From Gemmatimonadota bacterium (lineage in GTDB: Bacteria; Gemmatimonadota; Gemmatimonadetes; Longimicrobiales; Gaopeijiaceae), in NCBI GenBank assembly GCA_007129525.1, contig SKVI01000382.1, forward strand, positions 1 to 6,151: 6,151 bases of DNA. Reading direction: 5' to 3'. Made by a program: the position numbers and the translations under genes. Positions 1 through 5,258 of this stretch are shown here, in pieces. Under the pieces are notes generated by a model. That model made no database searches, had not been told where the DNA came from, and saw only the letters and a program-made list of their open reading frames with translations. Every line of letters begins with the position of its first letter. Position 1 is the first letter of the stretch.

Positions 1-227
1 CCGGAGTCGTTGTGGGTCCAGAAGAAGCTGGACCCCGGGACGTCATCGGGACCCAGGACTCCGGGTGCTACACCGCTGCTTTCCGGCACCTCGGGCGGAA
101 GGGAGACCATGGGACCGGCCAAGCGACACGGACCGCCTCCGGGCAGGAAGGTGGTCCCGCACGCGGTCACCACCATCAACGCCGCCGCCACCGGAAGACA
201 GGTGGTCACATGGGGGCGACGACCCAC
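1..227 (-). CDS. Partial lipoprotein with ESSG...WTHNDSG motif (probable secreted beta-propeller family), 3' part beyond window
   Basis: An open frame starts 15 nt after the stop of the DsbA-like gene and stays open to the left edge (75 full codons). From the GTG at 227 it has a charged n-region (MGRRPH), a hydrophobic stretch (LPVAAALMVV, residues 11-20) and a lipobox V-T-A-C with Cys23, so export and lipidation are expected. A GGGAAG lies 7 nt upstream of this GTG; GTG at 209 is an alternative start. After a Gly/Pro-rich linker comes PPEVPESSGVAPGV (44-57) and then FFWTHNDSG (68-76). From memory, the pair 'ESSG(L/I/V)A' and 'WTHNDSG' marks the N-terminus of a family of secreted, probably beta-propeller proteins of unknown function. 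The motif spacing and lipobox make this a real gene although only its start is visible. Function is unknown; it is probably co-transcribed with the two genes upstream. Confidence 0.75.
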   Translation of the reverse strand, partial: MGRRPHVTTCLPVAAALMVVTACGTTFLPGGGPCRLAGPMVSLPPEVPESSGVAPGVLGPDDVPGSSFFWTHNDS

Positions 228-242
228 GGGTCGGCTTCCCGG

Positions 243-977
243 TCAGTGTCCCGGGTCTCGGGCTTCGGCCACCAAATCCCTGAGGACCTCCTGGAACGCA
301 TCCAGGGGAGGAGCGCCCTGGACCGGATGCCCCTGGACCACGAAGGTGGGAGTTCCGGTCACGCCCACGGCCCGGGCGACCCGGGTGCCCTCGTCCACCC
401 GTTCGCGGGCAGCTTCGCTCTCGTTCAGGCAGACCTGGAAGGCATCCACATCCAGCCCGGCCTCCCGGGCTTCGGCCACGAAGAGTTCCTCGGGGTCGTC
501 ACTCTCCATCCATGTTTCTCGGAGTTCGAAGAGACGAGACCTCATGGCGGGAAAGTCCCCCTGCTGGCCGGCGCACTCCCCGGCAATGGCCGCCTCCCGG
601 GAGTTCGGAAAGCCCGCCAGGCTGATGGGAATGTATTTCCACGCCACGTCCCCGGCCGCGATGAACTCCTCGTAGAGCGCCGGATACGAGTCCATGTGGA
701 AGTTGGCACAGTGAACGCAGCCGAAGTCGCTGAACTCGATGACGTGGACGACGGCCTCCTCCGTGTCCCCGTCATCGAAGCCCATGAGCGAGAGGTCGAA
801 GCGCTCCTGGGCCTGGCCGGTATCGGCCGGCGCCGCCTCGGGCGCCGCCTGGACCTCCGAGGACGGTTCCTGGGAAGCGGAGTCGTTCGCCCCTGGCACG
901 GTGTCATCCCCGCATCCTGCCAGGCTCAGCAGGACGATGGATGTGCAGAGGCTCAGTACAGAGTGTATGGAATACAT
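243..977 (-). CDS. DsbA-family thioredoxin-fold lipoprotein (CVHC active site)
   Basis: This is a 244-residue exported lipoprotein. Residues 1-22 form a signal peptide with hydrophobic core and lipobox L19-A-G-C22, followed by an acidic, Ala/Pro/Gln-rich linker to about residue 58. The thioredoxin fold follows: strand VVHVIEFSDFGC, redox motif C87-V-H-C90, a helical insertion (about 95-205), then the cis-proline loop V206-T-G-T-P210 and a final strand and helix. This is the DsbA/DsbG-like 'thioredoxin_4' layout, so a periplasmic or membrane-surface thiol-disulfide oxidoreductase is expected. The dipeptide VH between the cysteines differs from the PH of E. coli DsbA. Extra cysteines occur at 135 and 183. 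The ATG at 977 is chosen because it places the signal peptide first and starts 10 nt after the HD gene's stop; a GTG at 1043 would lie inside that gene. No clear Shine-Dalgarno is seen, so translation is probably coupled to the HD gene. Its natural substrate is unknown. Confidence 0.9.
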   Translation of the reverse strand: MYSIHSVLSLCTSIVLLSLAGCGDDTVPGANDSASQEPSSEVQAAPEAAPADTGQAQERFDLSLMGFDDGDTEEAVVHVIEFSDFGCVHCANFHMDSYPALYEEFIAAGDVAWKYIPISLAGFPNSREAAIAGECAGQQGDFPAMRSRLFELRETWMESDDPEELFVAEAREAGLDVDAFQVCLNESEAARERVDEGTRVARAVGVTGTPTFVVQGHPVQGAPPLDAFQEVLRDLVAEARDPGH

Positions 978-987
978 TGATGTCGGG

Positions 988-1848
988 TCAGAGGGTGAAC
1001 TCACGAAAGAGACGTTTTTCCGAATCCTGGCCCAGAAACGCACTCAATTCCAGGTGCGGTTCCAGGCCACTTCCCCGGAGCTTCTGCCTGAAGAGCTGGT
1101 CGAGCTGGAAGACCCCGGCCGAGTTGTTGATCTCGATGGAGATGCGAACCGGCTTCTCCTCTCCGGCCTCCAGGTGCACCTGCTCCACCGCTGCGGCGGA
1201 GATGGAGTGAATGCTCATGGACCCGGTTTCGAAGGGAATGCGTGAGCGACCCTTGGCCATGTCCAGGGCATCGGCCACGCGCACGACACCGGCCTCCAGG
1301 GTGAGGGGCGTTCCTCCGGTACGATGCCCGATGATCGCGTGAAGCACCTCGCTCTTGAGGATCGCCATCACCCGGGGTGGATAGAGGTCGTCCGGCAGGC
1401 TCTTCAGGAAATCCCGGGCCATGAACAGGGAATACTCCTCATGGTTGGTCCGGTGGATGGACATGCCCACGTCGTGGAGAAGTGAGGCCAGGGCCACCAC
1501 GACCTCCGCGTCGTCCGGGTCCAGCCCGTAGTGGGTGCAGACCGCGGGCTGTACGCCACCGTCCATCAGGAGCCGGATGAGCCGCACGGCGATGTTCATC
1601 ACGATCTTGACGTGCACCGGGCCGTGATCGGTCATTCCGAGGCGCTCGATGGCGTTCACGTTCGAGCTGACCCAGGCCGCGTAGAGCTCGTCGTTTCCGT
1701 TTGCCCACTCCATGACCGTTCGAAGGCGGGGGTTGTGACGGTTCGGGACGTGCATTTCCACCCGACGGGCAAAACGTTCCTCGACACTCCGGGGCTGCTG
1801 ATCCGGGATTCCTTCCTCTTCCGGGGTGACGGTCTGCTGGGACTTCAC
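988..1848 (-). CDS. HD-domain metal-dependent phosphohydrolase
   Basis: This is a 286-residue protein without signal peptide or membrane segment, so probably cytoplasmic. The HD superfamily ligand pattern is visible: D74-H75-G-P-V-H79 on the first helix, S-L-L-H125-D126-V-G, then H132 and H136 (IHRTNHEEYS), H170 and H175 (LHAIIGH), and V-A-D193-A-L-D196. This is a nearly complete histidine/aspartate set, compatible with a di-metal centre hydrolysing a phosphate ester or nucleotide. The region after about 200 (RSRIPFETGS through the C-terminus) is a basic and beta-rich tail of unknown role. The substrate cannot be read from sequence; nucleotide or cyclic-nucleotide hydrolysis are possibilities only. 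I chose GTG at 1848 because AAGGAA lies 6 nt upstream; the frame also opens further upstream, but only into repeat DNA. It leads a probable operon with the DsbA-like lipoprotein and the partial lipoprotein. Confidence 0.87.
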   Translation of the reverse strand: MKSQQTVTPEEEGIPDQQPRSVEERFARRVEMHVPNRHNPRLRTVMEWANGNDELYAAWVSSNVNAIERLGMTDHGPVHVKIVMNIAVRLIRLLMDGGVQPAVCTHYGLDPDDAEVVVALASLLHDVGMSIHRTNHEEYSLFMARDFLKSLPDDLYPPRVMAILKSEVLHAIIGHRTGGTPLTLEAGVVRVADALDMAKGRSRIPFETGSMSIHSISAAAVEQVHLEAGEEKPVRISIEINNSAGVFQLDQLFRQKLRGSGLEPHLELSAFLGQDSEKRLFREFTL

Positions 1849-1854
1849 GGGAGA

Positions 1855-1860
1855 TTCCTT
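1855..1860 (-). promoter_or_regulatory. Ribosome binding site deciding the HD gene's GTG start
   Basis: On the minus strand AAGGAA is followed by 6 nt and GTG (1848). It is the only good Shine-Dalgarno near this frame. It excludes the longer reading, whose extra 37 residues would be encoded partly by the tandem-repeat array. Confidence 0.75.
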
Positions 1861-1914
1861 GGGGGTTCTTTGGAGTGGATGAAGGGCGCGCGAGCAGTCG
1901 ATGGACCGTGGAGA

Positions 1915-2056
1915 AGAGCTGTCCGCCGGCCGGCGACCGGCTGTCCGCAGGCCGAGCACCGGCTGTTCGCAGGCCGATGACCGGTTGCCTGCCGGTTGTC
2001 CGCAGGCTGGCGACCGGTTGGCCGCCGGCTGACGAGCGGCTGGCCACCGCCACCGA
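1915..2056. repeat. Degenerate 22-bp tandem repeat array A, upstream of HD gene
   Basis: Six imperfect units lie head to tail: 1915-1936, 1937-1958, 1959-1980, an 11-bp half unit 1981-1991, 1992-2013, 2014-2035 and a decayed 21-bp unit 2036-2056; weaker traces continue to about 2065. The unit on the plus strand is approximately CCGG(C/T)TG-TCCG-CAGGCCG followed by a short variable tail ending in A. The 2nd, 3rd and 4th full units can each fold into a small hairpin, arms CGGCTG / CAGGCCG with a one-base bulge and a TCCG or TTCG loop. In the 4th unit G-T wobbles keep the pairing. The period is not a multiple of three and no credible gene covers it, so it is non-coding. It fills most of the 273-bp gap between the HD gene and the zinc-ribbon gene. 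Confidence 0.85.
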
Positions 2057-2099
2057 CTGGCCCCCGGCTGGTCACCCCCGGGGCGGTTCCGGGCCGGGG

Positions 2100-2123
2100 G
2101 ACGTCGGGCCGTGAGCCGACGTC
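2100..2123 (-). terminator. Stem-loop at the end of the zinc-ribbon gene (candidate terminator)
   Basis: GACGTCGG (2100-2107) and CCGACGTC (2116-2123) form a perfect 8-bp stem with an 8-nt loop, overlapping the stop codon of the minus-strand zinc-ribbon gene. No T-run follows on the minus strand, which continues into C/G-rich DNA, so an intrinsic terminator is not certain. It could instead be a transcript-end stabilising hairpin. Confidence 0.35.
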
Positions 2124-2532
2124 AGCGATCCAGCATACGACTCAGCACAAAGCCCAGGGCCAGCCCCACCAGGATCCCTCCCAGGCCCACCAGCGACGGG
2201 ACTTCCGTCGCCGAGCCTCGGTGCACGGGAACCTGCGGCCGGACGGACTCCTGTTCCTCGAGGGGCGGGGCCTCGCCCAGTTTGTCCAGATCCCCCTCCC
2301 ACCCGCACTGAAGGCAGCTCACCTGGCCGCGGTCTCTGGCCGTGCGATTTTGAAAGGCCGGAGGAGTGCCGCCACATTTCGGGCACGAGCCCTCCACGGG
2401 GAGAGGTCTCAGCACGTCGTACAGTCGGCCCTTCGAGATCCCCAACCCTTCCGCGATCCCGTTCACGCTCTCGTCGGACTCCCAATACCTCTTGCTGGCC
2501 TTTCGAGCCAGCTTCGTTTCGGAGTCGGTCAC
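2122..2532 (-). CDS. Small HTH / zinc-ribbon protein with C-terminal membrane anchor
   Basis: This is a 136-residue protein in three parts. Residues 1-46 are basic and helical, with a helix-turn-helix-like stretch (VNGIAEGLGISKGRLYDVLRPL, 23-44). Residues 47-82 form a zinc ribbon: C50-P-K-C53-G-G and C73-L-Q-C76-G-W. Residues 83-110 are a Glu/Pro-rich linker. Residues 112-131 (PSLVGLGGILVGLALGFVLS) are a single hydrophobic helix followed by RMLDR, which predicts a tail anchor with the N-terminal domains in the cytoplasm. I infer a membrane-tethered DNA-binding or adaptor protein; the target is unknown. The GTG at 2532 is chosen because AAGGGG lies 6 nt upstream. The frame stays open much further upstream but that part is low-complexity and includes the next repeat array. 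I do not recognise a named family. Confidence 0.8.
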   Translation of the reverse strand: MTDSETKLARKASKRYWESDESVNGIAEGLGISKGRLYDVLRPLPVEGSCPKCGGTPPAFQNRTARDRGQVSCLQCGWEGDLDKLGEAPPLEEQESVRPQVPVHRGSATEVPSLVGLGGILVGLALGFVLSRMLDR

Positions 2533-2559
2533 GCGGCCCCCCTTGCGAATGCTTACAGA

Positions 2560-2588
2560 GAGATAGATGTGGGTAGGTCCGGTGTTGC
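2560..2588 (-). promoter_or_regulatory. Weak candidate promoter for the zinc-ribbon gene
   Basis: On the minus strand GCAACA (2588-2583) is followed by a 17-nt spacer and TATCTC (2565-2560), 27 nt upstream of the GTG start. Each hexamer matches the sigma-70 consensus at 3 of 6 positions only. One arm of the 9-bp inverted repeat lies in its spacer, which would suit repression, possibly by the HTH protein itself; this is inference. Confidence 0.22.
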
Positions 2589-2677
2589 GCGGGCCGTTCC
2601 CGGGATATCGCCTACCCACCAGGGACGTGGGCGATCCACGTCGAGGCGCAGCCGACCATGCCGCCAGGCCCTCGGCC

Positions 2678-2706
2678 TTGACCCCTTCCCGAACCCAGAT
2701 GAAGAT
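2678..2706 (+). promoter_or_regulatory. Candidate promoter for the plus-strand hydrolase
   Basis: TTGACC (2678-2683), a 17-bp spacer and GAAGAT (2701-2706) form a sigma-70-like arrangement: the -35 box matches 5 of 6 positions, the -10 box 3 of 6. If used, the transcript would carry a leader of roughly 235 nt containing the whole of repeat array B before the start codon at 2949. Confidence 0.3.
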
Positions 2707-2784
2707 AGCAGGCGGAAGATGGACCGGGGAGATGGCACCGGCGGTGTTGTCCTCCGCCGCCGCTTCGGTCCACCCCCGCGCTCC

Positions 2785-2938
2785 GACCCCAGAGCAACGA
2801 ACGCGGGACCTCAAAGAGACCAACGCCGCCCCTCGGTCCGACGAACGCCGGACCCCAAAGGGACGAACGCGGGACCGCAAGCCGACGGACGCCGGACCCG
2901 ATGCCGAAGGGCCCCGCACCCCAACCCGACGAACCACG
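2785..2938. repeat. Strictly 22-bp tandem repeat array B, upstream of hydrolase
   Basis: Seven consecutive units of exactly 22 bp start at 2785, 2807, 2829, 2851, 2873, 2895 and 2917. The pattern is GACCCCAAA-G-(G/C)GACGAACGC(G/C)G with substitutions but no length change. The last two units are the most diverged. The array ends at the first base of the GGAG Shine-Dalgarno (2938-2941) of the hydrolase at 2949. The period is out of phase with codons and shifts frame every unit, so it is non-coding; open frames running through it reflect high GC. Confidence 0.9.
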
Positions 2939-2948
2939 GAGCTTCCAC

Positions 2949-3581
2949 ATGCACATTCCGGTCTCTCACGGCCAACTGGAGGCCAATCTCCGCGAAGCTG
3001 CGTCCGAGGCCCGCGGGGCGGCGGTGGTCTGCCATCCGCATCCCCTCCATGGAGGGACCATGCACAGCAAGGCCGTCTTTCGAAGTGCGCAGGCCCTCAG
3101 CGACGTCGGGTTCCACACCCTGCGCTTCAATTTTCGCGGCGTTGGGACCAGCACCGGATCCTACGGCGAGGGTGTCGACGAGCAGGAGGACGTGCGCGCC
3201 GCCCTGGACTGGCTTGAGGACGCCTATCCGGAGCTTCCACTCCTGGCAGGCGGCTTTTCGTTCGGTTCGCGGGTGGCCCTCCGGGTTGGGGTAGAGGAAG
3301 AACGTGTGAGAGCGCTCCTGGGGCTCGGCCTGGCCGTGAGCCTCTTCGATTACGACTTCCTGGATGGCATCACGAAGCCCACGCTCATCGTGCAGGGGGA
3401 AGAGGACGAATTCGGCGGAGGTCCGGAAGTGGCGGCCGCCCTGTCCGAGTTGGAGGGCGACCTCACCCTGCACCGGATCGCCGGCTCCGGGCACTTCTTC
3501 GACGGACACTTCGAGGAACTCCAGGATCTCATCAGGGACTACTTCAGCACCGGACCCGGGGCCGTCCCCTTCGTGCCGTGA
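2949..3581 (+). CDS. Alpha/beta hydrolase, COG2945-like
   Basis: This is a 210-residue cytoplasmic alpha/beta-hydrolase without lid or signal peptide. The signature C-H-P-H-P-L-H-G-G-T-M-H-S-K (28-41), forming the oxyanion region, is typical of the small hydrolase family COG2945. The pattern LRFNFRGVGTSTG follows (58-70). The nucleophile elbow is G102-F-S104-F-G106; the acid is probably D153 (QGEED) and the catalytic histidine H182 (GSGHFFDGH). The length matches the family, about 200-220 residues. The substrate is unknown; esterase-type activity is expected. ATG at 2949 has GGAG 7 nt upstream; an earlier ATG at 2901 lies inside repeat array B and is rejected. The last codons and stop (CCGTGA) coincide with the first unit of repeat array C. 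Confidence 0.9.
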   Translation: MHIPVSHGQLEANLREAASEARGAAVVCHPHPLHGGTMHSKAVFRSAQALSDVGFHTLRFNFRGVGTSTGSYGEGVDEQEDVRAALDWLEDAYPELPLLAGGFSFGSRVALRVGVEEERVRALLGLGLAVSLFDYDFLDGITKPTLIVQGEEDEFGGGPEVAAALSELEGDLTLHRIAGSGHFFDGHFEELQDLIRDYFSTGPGAVPFVP

Positions 3582-3679
3582 CCGCTCCGTACCGTGACCT
3601 CCGTGACGCGATCGTTTCGCGCCGTGACCGCCGTTTCGTAACCGTCCCGCGCCGTAACGGTCCCGCGCCGTGACCGCCA
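3571..3679. repeat. Irregular ~16-bp tandem repeat array C between hydrolase and adenosyltransferase
   Basis: About seven units with core CGCGCCGTGACCG(T/C)CC lie at 3571-3586, 3587-3600, 3601-3616, 3617-3635, 3636-3647, 3648-3663 and 3664-3679. Unit lengths are 16, 14, 16, 19, 12, 16 and 16 bp, so this array is less regular than A or B. The first unit overlaps the end of the upstream hydrolase and supplies its TGA stop. CCGTAACGG (3652-3660) is a local palindrome. The remaining gap to 3749 has no feature I recognise. Confidence 0.75.
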
Positions 3680-3749
3680 TCGATACCCCGATCCTCCAGC
3701 GTCGGACGTTCCAGTAGCCGGGCGCGCCCGCACCCAGGACCGAGAACCC

Positions 3750-4307
3750 ATGAAGATCTACACCAGGACCGGTGATGCCGGTGACACCGCGCTTTTCGGC
3801 GGTGGACGGGTCCCGAAGGACCACCCCCGAGTTCGAGCCTACGGCAGTGTCGACGAGCTGAACTCCTTCCTCGGACGCGCCCTCACCCTGATGCAGGTGC
3901 CGGAGAGCCGCGACCGCATTTCCCTGGTCCAGCACGACCTCTTCACCCTGGGGTCGCACCTGGCGACCCCACCGGCCCGGGAGGGTCGAACCCGGCCGGA
4001 CCTTCCACCGCTGCCCGGGACCCGCCCCTCCGAGATGGAGGCGTGGATGGACGAGGCGGAGAAGGAATTGCCGCCGCTGAAGGTCTTCATTCTGCCGGGC
4101 GGTGTCCCGTCTGCCAGCGAGTTGCACGTCTGTCGGACCATATGCCGACGTTGCGAACGCAGCGTGGTGGCACTGGAGGAAGAGACCAAGGAGATCCAGC
4201 TTACGATCCAGTATCTCAACCGCTTGTCAGACTTGCTCTTCGTCCTTGCGCGGTTGGAAAACCACCGGGCTGGGGCGAAGGACGTGAGCTGGCAGAAGGA
4301 GCCATGA
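3750..4307 (+). CDS. pduO: PduO-type ATP:cob(I)alamin adenosyltransferase
   Basis: This is a 185-residue enzyme that transfers the 5'-deoxyadenosyl group of ATP to cob(I)alamin or a corrinoid precursor, giving adenosylcobalamin in the cytoplasm. Family signatures are clear: N-terminal K-I-Y-T-R-T-G-D-A-G (2-11), the ATP-binding loop T5-R-T-G-D-A-G-D-T; then K23-D-H-P-R-V-R-A-Y-G-S-V-D-E-L-N (23-38); F113-I-L-P-G-G; the helix R129-T-I-C-R-R-C-E-R137; and Y155-L-N-R-L-S-D-L-L-F. Length agrees with the trimeric PduO/MMAB family. The Shine-Dalgarno is weak (AGGA 10 nt upstream). The stop overlaps the next gene's start, so the two are translationally coupled. No B12 riboswitch is apparent in the 168-bp gap before it, which instead contains repeat array C. 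Confidence 0.96.
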   Translation: MKIYTRTGDAGDTALFGGGRVPKDHPRVRAYGSVDELNSFLGRALTLMQVPESRDRISLVQHDLFTLGSHLATPPAREGRTRPDLPPLPGTRPSEMEAWMDEAEKELPPLKVFILPGGVPSASELHVCRTICRRCERSVVALEEETKEIQLTIQYLNRLSDLLFVLARLENHRAGAKDVSWQKEP

Positions 4308-5230
4308 TGGAGGAACATCCCTATACTCTGACCACACCCGACGGCGAACAGATCCGCGGCGAGGTACGCATGGCCCAGCCGGGAGAGGGCCGCGGACCGG
4401 CGAGCCGTTCCGACGAGGGTGACGGACCAACCAGCCGTTCCGACGAGGAGCCGGCGCAGGTGCGACCATCCCGGAGCGCCGTGGTCATCCTGCATGGCTT
4501 CAAGGGGTTCCGGCGTTGGGGGTTCTTTCCGCATCTGGCTCGAAGCCTGGCGGACGCGGGTCACGCGACCGTCACCTTCGACTTCTCCCGGAATGGAGTT
4601 GGACCCGGGGGCGAGGAGTTCGACGAACTGGACGCGTTCGCAAAGAACACCTTCACCCGTGAACTGGATGAGGTGGCGCAGGTGGTGGACGCACTGCAGA
4701 CCGGCCGGCTGCCGGCTCCGGTCCCGGACCGGATCGCACTGTTGGGTCACTCCCGGGGCGGTGGAACGGCCATCCTGGCCGCACGAGAGCTGAATGACAC
4801 CATTGACGCCCTCGTCACCTGGGCCGCGGTGGCCAGCTTCGATCGGTGGGGCGACGAGGTGAAGGAGGAATGGCGACGGACGGGTCGCATCCACGTTGCC
4901 AACGCCCGCACCGGCCAGGAGATGCCGCTGGACATCGGTCTGCTGGAGGACCTCGAGCAGAACCGCTCTCGACTGGACATCCTGGCCGCGGCCCAGCAGG
5001 TCGAGGCGCCCTGGAGCATCATCCACGGCACGCGTGACGAATCCGTCCCGGCAGACGAGGCCCGGAAGCTCCAAGCCGCATCCGCCACCTCCACTCGACT
5101 CGAACTCATCCCCGATGCCGGTCACACCTTCGGAGCCGGCCATCCGTTCGAGGCCGAGCCTTCGGACCTGAGCGTCGCCATTGAACGGACTCGAGCACAC
5201 CTGGAGAAGGCGTGGTCCGGGATCCATTGA
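4307..5230 (+). CDS. Alpha/beta hydrolase (S33 / dipeptidyl-aminopeptidase-like)
   Basis: This is a 307-residue alpha/beta hydrolase without signal peptide. Key elements are V-I-L-H-G-F-K-G-F (60-68, oxyanion loop), the W-G-F-F-P motif (71-75), F-D-F-S-R-N-G-V (91-98), the nucleophile elbow G147-H-S149-R-G151-G, D244 in H-G-T-R-D-E-S-V-P, and H273 in A-G-H-T-F. The triad is therefore S149/D244/H273. Substrate is unknown; ester or peptide hydrolysis is expected from the family. The start is either ATG at 4307, 5 nt after AAGGAG and sharing an A with the adenosyltransferase stop, or ATG at 4304; the first has better spacing. Residues 27-52 are an insertion of two GP(A/T)SRSDE repeats encoded by a 30-bp duplication, placed before the first core strand where it should be tolerated. 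Confidence 0.9.
   Translation: MEEHPYTLTTPDGEQIRGEVRMAQPGEGRGPASRSDEGDGPTSRSDEEPAQVRPSRSAVVILHGFKGFRRWGFFPHLARSLADAGHATVTFDFSRNGVGPGGEEFDELDAFAKNTFTRELDEVAQVVDALQTGRLPAPVPDRIALLGHSRGGGTAILAARELNDTIDALVTWAAVASFDRWGDEVKEEWRRTGRIHVANARTGQEMPLDIGLLEDLEQNRSRLDILAAAQQVEAPWSIIHGTRDESVPADEARKLQAASATSTRLELIPDAGHTFGAGHPFEAEPSDLSVAIERTRAHLEKAWSGIH
4394..4453. repeat. In-frame 30-bp tandem duplication inside the second hydrolase
   Basis: Two 30-bp units (4394-4423 and 4424-4453) share GGACC at their start and an identical 16-bp core AGCCGTTCCGACGAGG (4403-4418 and 4433-4448). They encode the ten-residue repeats GPASRSDEGD and GPTSRSDEEP. The period is a multiple of three, unlike the intergenic arrays, as expected if only in-frame expansions survive in a gene. 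Confidence 0.85.
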
Positions 5231-5258
5231 GCCGCCGGCCGGGTTCCGGAGGTTCGGG

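Larger units (their letters stand above)
2533..2784. promoter_or_regulatory. Divergent intergenic region with inverted repeats
   Basis: This non-coding stretch separates the minus-strand zinc-ribbon gene from the plus-strand hydrolase. GTGGGTAGG (2569-2577) and CCTACCCAC (2611-2619) are perfect 9-bp inverted arms around a 33-bp centre. Next to them GACGTGG (2624-2630) and CCACGTC (2636-2642) form a 7-bp stem with a 5-nt loop. Both lie where promoters of the two divergent genes would be expected, so operator or leader-RNA roles are possible. The region from about 2545 to 2570 is locally A/T-richer than its surroundings. Confidence 0.45.

Noticed and set aside
14..35. Perfect 8-bp stem (GGGTCCAG / CTGGACCC, 6-nt loop), enclosed by CCGGAGTC (1-8) and GACTCCGG (57-64), resembling a structured RNA
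   Set aside because: The whole stretch is the coding start of the partial lipoprotein, including the WTHNDSG motif; no RNA family matches, and GC-rich coding DNA often gives such stems.
12..980. Open plus-strand frame of about 322 codons across the two lipoprotein genes
   Set aside because: The minus strand has signal peptides, lipoboxes, CVHC and cis-Pro motifs; the plus frame has none.
2533..2937. Longer version of the zinc-ribbon protein with 135 extra N-terminal residues
   Set aside because: The extension is Arg/Gly/Ser-rich, reads through array B and the inverted repeats, and a good ribosome binding site marks GTG at 2532.
1915..2938. CRISPR array
   Set aside because: Units are head-to-tail without spacers, diverge in sequence, and no cas gene is present.
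3582..3749. Cobalamin riboswitch upstream of the adenosyltransferase
   Set aside because: No B12-box-like sequence is visible; the space is largely repeat array C.
2811..4127. Long open minus-strand frame (about 438 codons) opposite the first hydrolase and array C
   Set aside because: It runs through two repeat arrays and opposite motif-bearing genes; low-complexity Gly/Arg/His translation.
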